A DNA stretch of 64,000 nucleotides from Adiantum capillus-veneris (GCA_014529385.2 CM043968.1:4512001-4576000); one strand, 5' to 3'; positions 21,337-32,147 are shown, counted from the stretch's first letter. Notes: generated by a model from the sequence alone, not told the origin. Made by a program: numbers and translations.

Positions 21337-22250
21337 TCAACACCCACTAATCCAATTTGGCATTTCTTCACTTGTTAATGTAGCAAGCTTGACAGCTCCA
21401 CTTTGTGATAAGTCACTAATCACAAACGGTCCTATCCCTTGCTTTTTAAGTTTCTTGGCATGTTGCTTCAAGGTATAAACAAGTACATAATCACCTGTTT
21501 TAAACTCTTTTGTGCGCACATGCTTGTCAAATAACTCTTTTTGTCTTCTCTTTTTAGCATAGATCGAAGCTACAACTCTCAAGCGAAGTTCATCTAGCTT
21601 TTCAAGATCATCCACTCTTGAAGAGAGCTCATGCCCTGTCCATTCTAAGTGTTTCGCTACTCGTCGAGTTGGAATTAAAAACTCTATGGGTAATATAGCG
21701 TTTAGGCCAAACACCATGTTGTACGGTGTTGTTTCTATTGATGTTTGTAAGCTACCCTGTATGCCCATAGTGTTGAGTGTAACTATTGATCCCACTATGT
21801 TCTTGACTCTGATACAATTTTAGTCAAAACAGTGCACAATGTTTTATTTGTGGTCTCAGCTTGTCCATTTGCCTGGGGATGATATGGAGCATATTTTCTA
21901 TGTATGACCATGAATTCCTCTAGCAGATACTCAATGACTTCATTAAGAAAATGTGTTCCTCAATCACTGACAATTTCTATTGGTAATCCGTATTGTACAA
22001 AGACATTCTCAAACAAAAATTGTGCAGTGGTTCGTGCATCTGCTTTTTGTGTTGCCTTATCTTCCACCCATTTTGTGAGATAGTCCGTAGCCACAATGAT
22101 ATATTGGGTATGGGTGCGATATGCAGAGGGTAAAATAGGCCCCACAAAATCAATGCCCCATTTTTCAAATGCTCTTGCTCCCATCATTGGCGGTAGTGTT
22201 AGCATTTCTTCTTCTTCATGCTCTAAATCAGTTGCTATATAGACCGGCTG
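21337..22250 (-). pseudogene. Integrase core and C-terminus (P1)
   Basis: Core begins FEKWGIDFVGPILPSAYR (first catalytic Asp in GIDF), continues DYLTKWVE, GLPIEIVSD (second Asp, then a stop at about 21958) and HPQANGQAETTNK (catalytic Glu, about 21860). The C-terminal part at 21795-21337 has ETTPYNMVFGLNAILPIEF, a G.YVLVY block and IGPFVISDL, and ends in PNWISG followed by a KKYHLPLTQEML tail. The HHCC zinc finger expected before the core is missing: the frame reads straight from a linker into the core. The known role is insertion of element cDNA. Stops and a shift make it dead. Confidence 0.8.
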
Positions 22251-22304
22251 AGGCTTTTTGCCTGGTGCAGCGAGGTCTATCCGTTTTGCATTTTCTGACC
22301 CATC

Positions 22305-23351
22305 CTAAGATTCCTGGTGTATTCTTTCCATGACTGGTGGTGTCATTATGATTTTTCTGTTCTGGATGGTGAATTTTTGATAGTGGGATGGTACATTCAT
22401 GTTTCCTTTTTCTGACTCCTCCTTACCATCACTTTCTCCCTCAGTCGTCCATACCTCTCGTAATGATCGTTTTAGTTCTTGGTATTTCTTTTTATGCTCC
22501 AATTTGGTCCACACTGGGTCTTTTGTTTTTTCTTGTTTTGATTTTTGATATTCTTTTGATTTTGTTTCTGATTTAGCCTTCCGTACCTGTTTTATTTCCT
22601 CTCGTGTCCCTTCCCTTCGAACTGTTGAGAATCTGCCTGATATTTGGTCTTTTACACAATCCTCTGCTTTAACAAGCATTAGATATTGAGTTTTATCTTT
22701 TATCCTTGGCATAGGGTTCTCTCTCATTTTGTTTTATGCTCGTTTTTTCCTATAGCGTTCCTGGCGTCTAGGGTGCTGATTGGCAAAATAAAAAAACTTG
22801 ATATTCACTGTTTTCTCCCCACGCTCGCTTGAGTTGTCCGAACACTCATTGTCTGCATCGTTATTTACCTTCAGATGCTTAGAGGAGTTATAAAACTCTT
22901 CTTGTTCTGGTGGTTCTACAATCTCATCTCCTCCTGGTATAAGGCTTACCATGTAATAGGATAGCACATCATAGCCATCCTTATTGCAAAATTTTATCGT
23001 TGGGCTATCTATAAGGGTACAGACATCCAATGTTGCTAGTATGTGTTCCCATTCCAGAGGTTCTAAGGCATCTTCTGGAAAAGGTTCCGGAATATAATCC
23101 TTGTCCTCAGTAGCTCTTTCTAAGACGCATTCCTCTTTTTTTAAGCTCCCACAATGTGAAGCTCCGCACATCGATAGCTCTTTTTTTTGTCCTAACCATG
23201 CTGGGAGTTCTGAACCTTCCAACGTAGCTGAATCAAACTCTTCCACTGGTGTCTGGTTTACATCTTTGTATCTATGGTCTTTCAGGTGTATTTTGGTTGT
23301 AGTCTCGCCATGTCTGAGGTATATGTGGTCGTAACCCCAATCTTGGACCAT
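22305..23351 (-). pseudogene. Protease C-terminus and Lys-rich linker (P1)
   Basis: Same-frame segments 23351-22734 and 22727-22305. The first opens MVQDWGYDHIYLRHGETTTK, the C-terminal end of the gypsy protease, then runs through an acidic region (PPEQEEFYN). The second is lysine-rich. In related elements this linker leads into reverse transcriptase; here the frame instead reaches the integrase core at about 22200, leaving about 1 kb where RT, RNase H and the zinc finger would need over 2 kb. No YxDD or RNase H motif occurs in any frame. Confidence 0.65.
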
Positions 23352-24576
23352 CGATGTTTAATTGTCTCATGAATGGTCTTCCCAAGATGATCTCGTAATT
23401 GTTCTTTTTGTCGAAATTGACTATTGCAAACGTATGCTCATACTCGATTCTACACGAGGTGACAGTAACTTTTTCTAAGAGCCCTAGAGGCTTTTCCATG
23501 AACCCATCTACGAGTTGAAATTTTATTCTGGTAGCTCTCAAAGCCGGTTTTCCCCATTTTTTCCAGATTTCCTTGGTGGCGATAGCGACTCCTGCTCCAC
23601 TGTCAAAAATAGCTTTGGAAACTACTCCTTGGAATTCTACTGGTAGCGTGGTATTTCCATCTTCTCCCTCGCAATATTCTCCAACCTTGTTTAAAGGTAT
23701 TGGCTTAGTGTTTAGTTGAGGCTTGTCCAATTCTCTGATCCCTTCTTGAAGTTTCGAGGTGGGGTTTTTTACTCCAAATTTTTCTAAGCATTTGCCTATT
23801 GTGGTCCACATGTTTGGTCGTAACCTCGGGAGTTCTGTTAATGTGATTGTGCATGCCACAGGGGTGGACAATAACTCAATCAACCCTTGTGAATCCCTCA
23901 CTCTGTTAGAAGAAAGTCTTTGAGATGGGATTGCTCTCACTTCAGAATTGGCTTCATACTCTCCTAAGTAAGAGGGTAGAGTTTTCAGCGAGTCTGGTTG
24001 GCTGTGCCCTGAACTAATTGATCCCTGGTCTCCCTCTTGTGAATGCATATCAAAGTTCATTTGTGATCTTGCCTCAAATTCTTCAATAGGAGGTAAGATC
24101 TCATTTTTCTCTTTTCTCGTGCTATTCATTTGGTAACTCACCCGGTTATCTTCGTTGGCATCATGGATTTGCTTCCACAGGTCATCTAGACCGTTACAAT
24201 CCTTACCCATTTCTACCAATGTTTTAGGCTGACAATCATCAATTGTCTCATTTGTTGTATTTGACACTATGATAGCTTCTCTCCTAGACTCAGAGGTAGT
24301 CATGAGTCTCTCCTTCGTGTCTACTTGTTTCTCTAAAGTTGGTTTGATAGGGGTTGGAGCTGGTACTTCATGCCAACTTGCAGGTTTACCAAGCGGTTTT
24401 TCTATCAAGGATTGAGCTGTTTCAATCATCTTTTGACACATTTTCAACCTCTGTTTTTCTATCTCAACATATGGATAAGTCATCCATCTTTGCTCTTGGG
24501 TTTGGTTGTTTTTGAGTCTGGCTTCGTAGGCTTTTAAAAGTGCGTCTAATTGCTCATTTACCTTTTCTGCCAACAT
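23272..24576 (-). CDS. Gypsy protease ORF (P1)
   Basis: 434 residues from an ATG overlapping the gag end by 19 bases in a different frame. N-terminal helical region (LDALLKAYEARLKNN), disordered middle, then retropepsin with active site AIFDSGAGVAIA near residue 325 and EIILGRPFMRQL near residue 405. Retropepsins cleave Gag-Pol into mature proteins. The overlap with gag contains CAGAAAAGG, which could allow a -1 frameshift; initiation at the ATG is the alternative. The protease reading continues in the 23351 frame, so there is one indel near 23340. Confidence 0.75.
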   Translation of the reverse strand: MLAEKVNEQLDALLKAYEARLKNNQTQEQRWMTYPYVEIEKQRLKMCQKMIETAQSLIEKPLGKPASWHEVPAPTPIKPTLEKQVDTKERLMTTSESRREAIIVSNTTNETIDDCQPKTLVEMGKDCNGLDDLWKQIHDANEDNRVSYQMNSTRKEKNEILPPIEEFEARSQMNFDMHSQEGDQGSISSGHSQPDSLKTLPSYLGEYEANSEVRAIPSQRLSSNRVRDSQGLIELLSTPVACTITLTELPRLRPNMWTTIGKCLEKFGVKNPTSKLQEGIRELDKPQLNTKPIPLNKVGEYCEGEDGNTTLPVEFQGVVSKAIFDSGAGVAIATKEIWKKWGKPALRATRIKFQLVDGFMEKPLGLLEKVTVTSCRIEYEHTFAIVNFDKKNNYEIILGRPFMRQLNIDGPRLGLRPHIPQTWRDYNQNTPERP

Positions 24577-26363
24577 TGATCCTCCTGATCCTGCACTATG
24601 GTTGCCGCAGTGTGTGAGCTTAGACTAGCTAGATCCTCTAACCGCTCTAATCTATCCTTCGTGTGTTTTAACTTCTCGGATAGAGCCGTTTTCTCTCGTT
24701 CTCTCCTGGCTCTCATACGTGCCTTTTTAGCTTTCCAAGTACTTCTCTGATTTTTCGTTTCTGAACTTGGGGCATTGGTTTCTGGCTCTTCAATTATGGG
24801 TTCATTTGTCATTCTTTGAGCTTGGGCTCGTGTCACTACCTGAATAGGTATTATTGTCTCGTTTTCTGACCCTCCTCTGGAAGGCACTGCTTCCAACATG
24901 TTCAAGGTAGTTTTTGCCCCTTTGCTCGGGTTCTTAGGGAAATCAGGAATTAAATGAGTAACTCTGCACTCGGTGCAATATGCGTTGACTCTAATGATTT
25001 CATCATGAGGACAATCTCTTAGCCAATGGTCTCCACCACACTTGTAGCAGGGTCCCTTAGGCTGTTGAGGTGCTCCTTGAGCTCCTCTTTGTTGGTATGC
25101 ATGTCTCTGCCTGCCCATGCCTCTGTTGGCTATGAACAACAATGTTCGTTCATCCAAGCTACATCTTCCTTCTCCTGCTGCATGTGCAGCTGTTGGTGGT
25201 CCTGCACTTCCCATCATGCTCCAAGGTTCTGGCGTTGGAGGTTCTTTTGGTGGATAATAGACAGGATTTGCAGCATATCCATTGGGATCTTCGTAATATG
25301 CATGCATAGGCACCAAAGCCTTCTTTTCTGGTTCGGTTATTGTTGGTGTGTATCTTATGCCAACTAGTCGTAATCCTGGTAGGGGTGGTTGCTGCCCCAA
25401 CACTGGTTGTGGTCTTTCTACACCTACAGGTCCTGGTAAGTTGCCTGCTTGATACCTAGGCATCGGCGGAATTTGAGAAGATGCTACCTGAGCCTGGGGA
25501 GCATAAGGTCGTTCTCTCACATATCCCTTGTTATAATAACATTCCTCTGTCCCACGGTTTGTCCATTTTTGTTCAATAGCACACCACTTTGGTTGTTTGG
25601 CCTGAGGTTTGGCGTACAGGTTAATCTTTTTTAGCACTTCCTCTACAAGCTTCTCTTGGCTTACAGCTACTTCTCCTTTCGGTGCTGTCTTAGTGGGCTT
25701 GCTTCCACTTTGTTGTGAAGATGAATCGTCATCAAGATCTTTGAATTCACCCTCCTTGTAGACCGCACAATTGTCTACAAGGTAAAGAGCCTCCTTAGTT
25801 AACTCGTTTAACGTCGTGCTCCTCTTCATATGTAAGTCCTTTTGGAGATCTGCATTTCTTAGTCCTTGGATAAATATAAGCATAAGTCTGGACTGAGTTG
25901 GCAGTTCTTCCACAGGGCAGAACTTAACATATCTTTTTAATCGTAGGGCTGCCTTTCGCACAGACTCCCCTTCTTTCTGTTTGAATTTATGGATTTGTGA
26001 GACTGTATTATGAGCTATGTCCCTTTGTGAGAATTCCTCAATAAACTCGTCAAACACCTCCTCCATAGACTCAAAGTCTCTACTCTCCACAGAGTCAAAC
26101 CAAGTAGCAGCATTCTCCTCTAGGGTTAGTCCAAACCCTGCAAATTGGGTAGGGAAGTCTAACACCTCTTCAGCTCTAATTACATGCACAAAGGTTGCTA
26201 CATGATCCCTAGGATCTTTGTTTCTCGTGTATTTCTTGTTTACCCATTTTTGCACTTGAGAAGGTCTAATTCTAGAATGATCTACAAATCTCATCATTGG
26301 ATCTCCTCGTCCTAATCGATATACCTCCTTTGGCCTTCGGTAGTGGGCGGGTTCCTCTCCCAA
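24558..26363 (-). CDS. Gag core and zinc knuckle (P1)
   Basis: 601 residues. The gag core lies near residues 50-190, with RDHVATFVHVIRAEEVLDFP, AATWFDSVESRD and FIQGLRNADLQKDLHM. A zinc knuckle CYKCGGDHWLRDC follows near residue 440, with a proline-rich spacer between. The C-terminus is highly charged (KAKKARMRARREREKTALSE), a possible RNA-binding tail. It is in the same frame as 27557-26580 upstream with two stops between, so the ancestral Gag was about 1000 residues. Gag would form the capsid and bind element RNA, including the leader. Confidence 0.8.
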   Translation of the reverse strand: MGEEPAHYRRPKEVYRLGRGDPMMRFVDHSRIRPSQVQKWVNKKYTRNKDPRDHVATFVHVIRAEEVLDFPTQFAGFGLTLEENAATWFDSVESRDFESMEEVFDEFIEEFSQRDIAHNTVSQIHKFKQKEGESVRKAALRLKRYVKFCPVEELPTQSRLMLIFIQGLRNADLQKDLHMKRSTTLNELTKEALYLVDNCAVYKEGEFKDLDDDSSSQQSGSKPTKTAPKGEVAVSQEKLVEEVLKKINLYAKPQAKQPKWCAIEQKWTNRGTEECYYNKGYVRERPYAPQAQVASSQIPPMPRYQAGNLPGPVGVERPQPVLGQQPPLPGLRLVGIRYTPTITEPEKKALVPMHAYYEDPNGYAANPVYYPPKEPPTPEPWSMMGSAGPPTAAHAAGEGRCSLDERTLLFIANRGMGRQRHAYQQRGAQGAPQQPKGPCYKCGGDHWLRDCPHDEIIRVNAYCTECRVTHLIPDFPKNPSKGAKTTLNMLEAVPSRGGSENETIIPIQVVTRAQAQRMTNEPIIEEPETNAPSSETKNQRSTWKAKKARMRARREREKTALSEKLKHTKDRLERLEDLASLSSHTAATIVQDQEDQCWQKR

Positions 26364-26579
26364 TGGTGCTCCTAAGCTGTAATTTCTGACGGTTTTTGCA
26401 AGAGATGGTTCATCTCTTCGAACTCGTTCTATGGGTGGTCTTCCAGGCTCTGTTGACCCTTGAGTTTTTGGCTTACTCTCGCCTTGATACCGTGAATAGA
26501 GTGGTGGTTCTTGTAAATCCCTTAGCCCTCGTGCGACTGGATAACCATCTCGGTTTCAGTCTTGTTCTAATGTTGCACT

Positions 26580-27557
26580 CTATCTAAGCCATGCTTGCAA
26601 TGATGGTTGGGTTGGTGGTTGGTTCTGGTAGTTGAATGTCTGTTGTCGGATAGAATGTGAGGTCGTGTCATACTCTTCTGAAAAGGGATTTGTCGATTTG
26701 CTAGGGGTGTAGGTGGCCCTTAGCACTTCTTCAGGGGCATATGCTGATATTTCTGGAACTGTTACCTTTTCTATCTCCTCTGGGAGAATACGTTTGTATT
26801 GTCGCCCATACCTATCAACAAAAACAATATCCTTTCCCATAGCAATTTCATAAGAGAATAAGTAAAGAACTTTGTCTTTGCTTAATTCGTTTGGGTAGGG
26901 TTCTTTGCAACGAAAGTAAGAGACTATTCCCTCGCTCTCATGCTTGTAAATTCCCACATTCTCATTATAGGTTGAGACCCTGGTTATTTTCTTATCATAC
27001 ATAAAAAGAGCTCCAGGTTGATCAATGTTTGGAGGCGGTTCTTGAGTTTCTGAAACCATTTTCCCTTTTGCCACGTTATCTCCATATCTATTGTAATCCT
27101 CGGGGTTACTAACTATCAGATAGTGGTTCCCCTTTTTGTCTCGGAATCTATCTCCATCATCATAGACTCGAATTATCTCCAATCTCTGAGCAGGCCTTTC
27201 TTCAATACAAATACACTTGCATCCTCGATAGTCAGAATAAACTAGGGCTCCCCTAGAGTTTGTTCCTTCTAAGAAGATTATAGTGAACTTGGAATCGTTC
27301 AAAGGATTTAGGGAGGTGCTTCCTTCTGGCATTGGTCCTTCAATGGAGAAACCTCCTGGCTGTTGACTACCCATCATGAAGAAGGATTTATCAGATGAAG
27401 TGTCAGTATCACTACCCTCCTCAATGATCAGTGCTAGTGGATCTAACCTTGTCTGAGTTACACTCTCCTCGGTGGACACTAAGCTACCGTGATCACCTGC
27501 CACCTTTTGGTCTTTAAGAATGTGTCTTCCTGATCTTAAATTCCTCAAACTTAGCAA
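26580..27557 (-). CDS. Gag N-terminal domain (P1)
   Basis: 325 residues opening MLSLRNLRSGRHILKDQKVA. It contains TIIFLEGTNSRGALVYSDYR, CICIEERPAQRLEII, YDDGDRFRDKKGNHYLIV and KDIVFVDRYGRQYK. The P-B copy at 37923-38673 preserves the same blocks, so this N-terminal domain is characteristic of family P. I do not recognise it outside these elements. It is in frame with the gag core at 26363, separated by two stops. Confidence 0.7.
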   Translation of the reverse strand: MLSLRNLRSGRHILKDQKVAGDHGSLVSTEESVTQTRLDPLALIIEEGSDTDTSSDKSFFMMGSQQPGGFSIEGPMPEGSTSLNPLNDSKFTIIFLEGTNSRGALVYSDYRGCKCICIEERPAQRLEIIRVYDDGDRFRDKKGNHYLIVSNPEDYNRYGDNVAKGKMVSETQEPPPNIDQPGALFMYDKKITRVSTYNENVGIYKHESEGIVSYFRCKEPYPNELSKDKVLYLFSYEIAMGKDIVFVDRYGRQYKRILPEEIEKVTVPEISAYAPEEVLRATYTPSKSTNPFSEEYDTTSHSIRQQTFNYQNQPPTQPSLQAWLR

Positions 27558-29357
27558 TGCAATTTAACACAAATCCAACCACTCACCTGGTAAAGGATCA
27601 GTTTCTGCACAACTTCTTGCTTTCCGCTGAATATACCTGTACACAAGCGTTTAATTTCGGCAATCGAATCAAAGCATTTAACCGGTAGAGGTGGTCTTAG
27701 TAATGATTGGTGTAACTGGAGGGTTAACCCCAACCACTACTGTATTTTATACACTTCTGATGTTCTTGATTAGGTATGCTAATCTGGAAATGTACTTCCC
27801 TCGGATGTTGGTCAATTTACATGGAAAGTCTTAACTCCATCTTTGCTCCGTCAAAAGGTCAAACAAGGTCCAAATTCACTTCTGAAAGAAGTTCTGGAAC
27901 TCTTAAGTCAATTGAAACATCACTATATGTCCTCAGTCAGCTTTTCCCTTCACTAATCCCCTGTAGACATCCTACACGTAGGATGTCTCCTGCTCTGTTT
28001 TGCCTGGATTTTGCACTATAGACTCCCCTTGATGTGCTAAGTCCACAACTGCTTTTACTTTTTGATTTGGACACCTAGAAGCTGGTCAATTGATCAAAAA
28101 TCTGTTCCAGCAGCCTGATGTTGGTATGACTAGTCAAATCAACTCTAATTTGGACCAAAATTGACTAGGAGGCTTGCCTCAGGCTATACAACACCCTGCT
28201 ATGCCTACAGTCAGTTTCTGGCTTCAATTTCATGCATTAGACATTCTACACGTAGCATGTCTAACTGCTCAAAATGGCTTCAAATGCAAAGCACAAACTC
28301 CTCTTAAGGTCCTGATCACTTTGGTATGCTCAAATCTGGGTTTGGAGTGCCAAATCACATAGAACACATCCTACGCGTAGCATGTCTATATGGCTTGTTT
28401 GACCCCAGACTTGAGCCACAGCTTCCCCTTGATGTCAGAAACCCAGTGCTATGCTTAGATTTTGGTTTGGATTTCAAAAGACCCCAATTTTAGCTGTTCT
28501 AGCCCTTTTCAGTCAAAGATGCTAAAGTCTGCCTAGAACCCAATTCTCTCACCCAATTGAAATGAAACCTTTCTCAGGCACTCAATAAATCATGCAGATC
28601 ATGCCCATGTACCCATCCTATGGTTTTGGTCTTAAAATAATGCTTTGGCACATTTTGGGTAAGATGTCTGGCAATTTCTGTCTATCTGGCCTTTTCTTGT
28701 CAAGATATGGTCAAACTTCCACTTTCCAGGTGAAAATAGGGTAAAACCTACCTTCTGAACACACTGGTCAACTCAGAATTTCAAAATTTTCACCAGATCA
28801 CCCTGTAGACATCCTACGCATAGGATGTCTCCTAGCTTAAAATGTAAATTTTTCATGACAGAAATGCTCCTCATGCTCTGCAGCTCTCTTAGAAACACTC
28901 ACAGCAACTTTTGAACTTCACTTCAGCTTTCAAACAATATTTTGGATCTTTTACAACCTTATGATGAACCTAACAACAAGTATAACATGCATGAAGTTCT
29001 CTAGATCATAAATCATGATGTCCTACTTACCCTACTCCTACTCATCATGTGAAATGGTGATAATGGTGTATCGGTTGCTTCCTGGCCTCTGCGGACTCTC
29101 AAGCTCTCCTTTCACCACTTCTACACTCAAACTCCTACTCTCTACACCACAACTCAACTAATACCTAAAACTACCTAAGTCTACCTAAGTCTACTTAAGT
29201 CGAAGGATCTAGGCTAGACACACGCTCCCTAGACTCCCTCTAAGACCTAGAGAGTCCTCCACCCTCTGATCCTATCTAAATGTAAAACGAAACTCTGGTA
29301 AGCCAGAGAATCCCTATCCTCAAGGACTAGTCTCGGTCACCTACCTAGGGTTTTCGT
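27558..29357 (-). other. P1 leader with palindromes
   Basis: Non-coding 1.8 kb between primer site and gag. Palindromes of the AGACATCCTACG type lie at 27965-27988, 28239-28262, about 28364-28387 and 28807-28830. 27965 to 28239 is 274 bp, and 28239 to 28807 is 568 bp or two periods; the copy at 28364 is out of phase. A half-site (ACGTAGGATGTCT) also occurs in the LTR near 29729. No splice sites or ORFs stand out. Confidence 0.8.
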
Positions 29358-29377
29358 CCCCGACAGAGCGGCGCCAA
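29358..29377 (-). promoter_or_regulatory. P1 primer-binding site
   Basis: TTGGCGCCGCTCTGTCGGGG directly after the LTR end CCAACA on the minus strand. The TGGCGCC core is the pattern of plant gypsy elements primed by an Asp-type tRNA; the tRNA identity is inferred. Confidence 0.8.
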
Positions 29378-30292
29378 TGTTGGCGGATACGCCGCGACTG
29401 ACGTCAGTACAACGAGAACTCACCTAACAAAATTTGTCAGCTAAGGACGAAGCTCGACCCGTAGGCGCGTGGAAGCAAGCATAGGGTGTCAACCTACGCT
29501 CGACCGACTCTCGACTAATTTCTACAGAGGTCTCTACCCAATGTCTAACCTACAGCCTTCAGGAGTGCATAAGAGGAGGTTTCCTACAACACTTTCAAGA
29601 GCCAAATACCCATCAAACGTTCTCGAAACGCCACAGAACTTGAAGGAGACCCTACTAACACCAATAGGTCACTCTCCCTAAGGTCTATGAACCAAAATCC
29701 CAACCCTAAACACCTGGTGCAAAATCACGTAGGATGTCTGGTCAAATTTACAGGTCATCGTTTCCAAAAACTAAAGTGCCTAATGTGTAGCTCTACTCAA
29801 TGTGAACGCGTGGATATGCTGAAATGCGAAAACGGATAATGTATGCTCACCGAATCACCAGATGAAGCTCGTAGGTCGAGCTCACAAAACCAGACCGTAC
29901 ACCCGCAATGTAGGTATCGGCGCGTAGCTCTCGTCGAGGGCAACACGCTGCACTCCTCCGCACTCGATTCCAGCCACTGATGCGTGCGTAGCGTCAAGAT
30001 GACACTCTCACTCTCTCTCGTACACAGTACGCTCACTCACAGACATAACTTTTTTAAAATGACAAAGGTTTTTTCATTAAGGTCAAAAGTGGTATAAATA
30101 CCTTACAATCTCAAACCCTAATGTTCCAATTTAACCATCTACTCAATCTAAATGTCAAAAATGGGATACAATCTGGAAACTTCTGTAAGCTCCACTATTT
30201 ACAAAGGTGAAATATCGAGTTTTCTCAATAAATGAATAATTATAAAAATTAATATTCCGCCGAGCTCCGTAGGGTGTTTCCAGCTGCTAACA
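29378..30292 (-). repeat. P1 5' LTR (915 bp)
   Basis: Starts TGTTAGCAGCTGGAAACACC at 30292 and ends TATCCGCCAACA. A TATTTATA at about 30088-30095 is a possible TATA box, followed by a short GA-rich stretch as in the P-B LTR. It interrupts a copia gag codon series; GCCCA (30293-30297) would be the outer target-site copy. Confidence 0.8.
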
Positions 30293-30372
30293 GCCCACAT
30301 AGGGTAATTGTCCCCATCCAACCTGTCCTCAGCAGCAAACATCTTGAAGACATCTATGTTGTTGTCAGCCAT
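30293..30372 (-). pseudogene. Copia gag N-terminus, cut by P1
   Basis: MADNNIDVFKMFAAEDRLDG at 30372 continues DNYPMWA and is then interrupted by the P1 LTR. The DGDNYPMW block is diagnostic of the copia gag N-terminus. The rest of this gag is not found at the far side of P1, so the host copia was deleted there. Confidence 0.7.
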
Positions 30373-30720
30373 GGTAAATGCTGCATCTGATGTGAAAACT
30401 GCCCAAAAATAGGATAAACGGAGCGGGAACAACACGTGCTATATAGGACAAACCGTAGAAGACTGTAAGGCACCTATTATGCAGAAATTGGCACTGACAA
30501 AAATTTTACACAAAATGACGAAATAGCCTTTGCAGTACTGCATGTAGTGGAAACGGAGGCCAAAATGAGCCCGAATCAAAAATCTGAGCAGACTAAGCTC
30601 TACGAGCCGTCCCAAAACATTTGTTGACCTGCGAGCACTTACCAAACCTCACTGTAATAAGAGAAAGTGAGCAGGCGCGTGCTGGAGCAGCTGGCGACTA
30701 AGCCCGGGAGGACGTAACCT

Positions 30721-30732
30721 GCTCTGATACTA
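30721..30732 (-). promoter_or_regulatory. Copia primer-binding site (diverged)
   Basis: TAGTATCAGAGC on the minus strand between the LTR and gag, one base from the initiator-Met type TGGTATCAGAGC. Confidence 0.6.
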
Positions 30733-30735
30733 ATT

Positions 30736-30959
30736 TTTGGAATTAGGGTTGCAGAGAAACGCACATAGCTTGGAGAAGACGAAGGAAGCTCAAGGCATAC
30801 AATAGAGAGTGTGTTACTTAGTGTCCAATGGAAAGATAGATAGCTCTAGAGTGATGTGTGTATATACAATGTCGGGGGAAAAATACCTCCTAAAGAGGGA
30901 AAAAATGCCTGGGCGGTCCTAGTGTGTTCACACATCACTACCACATGTATATGGTAACA
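30736..30959 (-). repeat. Copia 5' LTR (about 224 bp)
   Basis: Starts TGTTACCATATACATGTGG at 30959 and ends near CTAATTCCAAAA. It has TTGTATATACAC as a possible TATA box. Its U5 half matches 4384-4465 and 12950-13041. It interrupts the palindrome leader of P-A2 at about 30960. Confidence 0.65.
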
Positions 30960-31265
30960 GTCTGCAACGTGATTCCTGTACAAATTTGATCAAGTTAGCT
31001 ATTCTTTCACCAAGACCGTATAGTTTTTGCTAGCTATTGTGATTGGTCTATGTGTATCACTACAAATCGAGCTAACTTAGTCAACAGTTGCAATTTTCAA
31101 ACTCAACTTTGGCAAAAATCAAAGGACTAATCTGCAACTTGAAAACTGAGTGAACGTGTACCAATTTGGATCCCATTGAACCCAAAATTTCCCGGTGCCC
31201 TTGTATTATGTTGGTCTAACACTGTACAAGTTCAAAAGTCAAAATGGGTGGCTCTGTGTAGCAGT

Positions 31266-32147
31266 AGTAAATAATCGCGATTATTTACTTTTGTAAGTTT
31301 TTTCCACTATTTGGCTTGGTTTGCCAAGTATACAACCTGTTAAGGTCCCTGGACAAGTTTCAACAAGTTTGGACAAAATCTGTTTAAGTTTATCAACTGT
31401 TTCGTGTCCGCAGACTCGGTTTTCAAGAATCAGGCTTAAGTCTCACTTTTGTGATCCAAATTTCACCAAAATTGATTTGTGAGGTCTACTTGATATGCTT
31501 GACCTTGTGGTATACTCAAATATGCAAGATTGTCAATTTTTGAAGCAAATATAAATAATCATGATTATTTACTTTGGCTATTTTTTTGCAAGTTTTTGTC
31601 CCAACCTTGACACAAATCTGTTAAGCACTTCAACTTAAGGTCTCTAGCCAAGTTTCATCAAGTTCGGACTATTTTTGGTCAAATGGTCATCAGTTCTGTA
31701 GACTGACTTTGCAATTTCGGTCACAATTTTCAATCCAATGATCCAAATCTTACCAAATTTGGTTTGTGGGCTTATTACAACATGCTAAAACTAGTGGTAT
31801 GCTAACTTAGTCAATAAAGTTGAAATTTGGGGCAGATGTAAATAATCGCGATTATTTACAACTGGCAAATTTTTGCATCTTTTTGATCAAGTTAGCATGT
31901 ACACATGTTTATCACATCAATATAAGCCTATGAATCAAATTTCATTGAGTTTGGACAAATTTTTTCCCAATTTACACTCAAGTTTTAGAAAGTCAGTACA
32001 AACTTTAGTTTTTTTTCCACTTTTTTGCTAGTTTGGTGATCCAAATCTTTTATGCCTTTACAAAAGTTGTTTCTACACATGCAATGAGTCATTGGTATCA
32101 ACTTTGGTCAAATTTGAGCTGAAAGTAAATAATTGCGATTATTTACT
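31266..32147 (-). repeat. Palindrome array in P-A2 leader
   Basis: Four copies of a palindrome with half-site AGTAAATAATCG: 31266-31289 (24-bp perfect), 31552-31571 (20-bp perfect, centre CATG), 31837-31860 (24-bp perfect), 32124-32147 (one mismatched pair). A half-site follows at 32261. Start distances are 285-287 bp. Interspersed units are alignable, with AAGTTTCA..AAGTTTGGAC and TTTGTGATCCAAAT phrases, so these are true diverged tandem repeats. Confidence 0.92.

Larger units (their letters stand above)
13706..30292 (-). mobile_element. Giant family-P gypsy element P1 (about 16.6 kb)
   Basis: Read on the minus strand from 30292: 5' LTR, TGGCGCC-type primer site, 1.8-kb leader with palindromes, gag, protease, lysine-rich linker, integrase, second retropepsin-like domain, 3-kb spacer with a further palindrome array, ORF3 cassette, polypurine tract and the first 111 bp of the 3' LTR. 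The two LTR copies match over those 111 bp, no other LTR start is visible between them, and the same palindrome sequence occurs in the leader and before ORF3. These facts are why I treat it as one element. RT, RNase H and the integrase zinc finger are absent. P1 sits inside a copia gag whose sequence ends at 30293. Confidence 0.7.
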
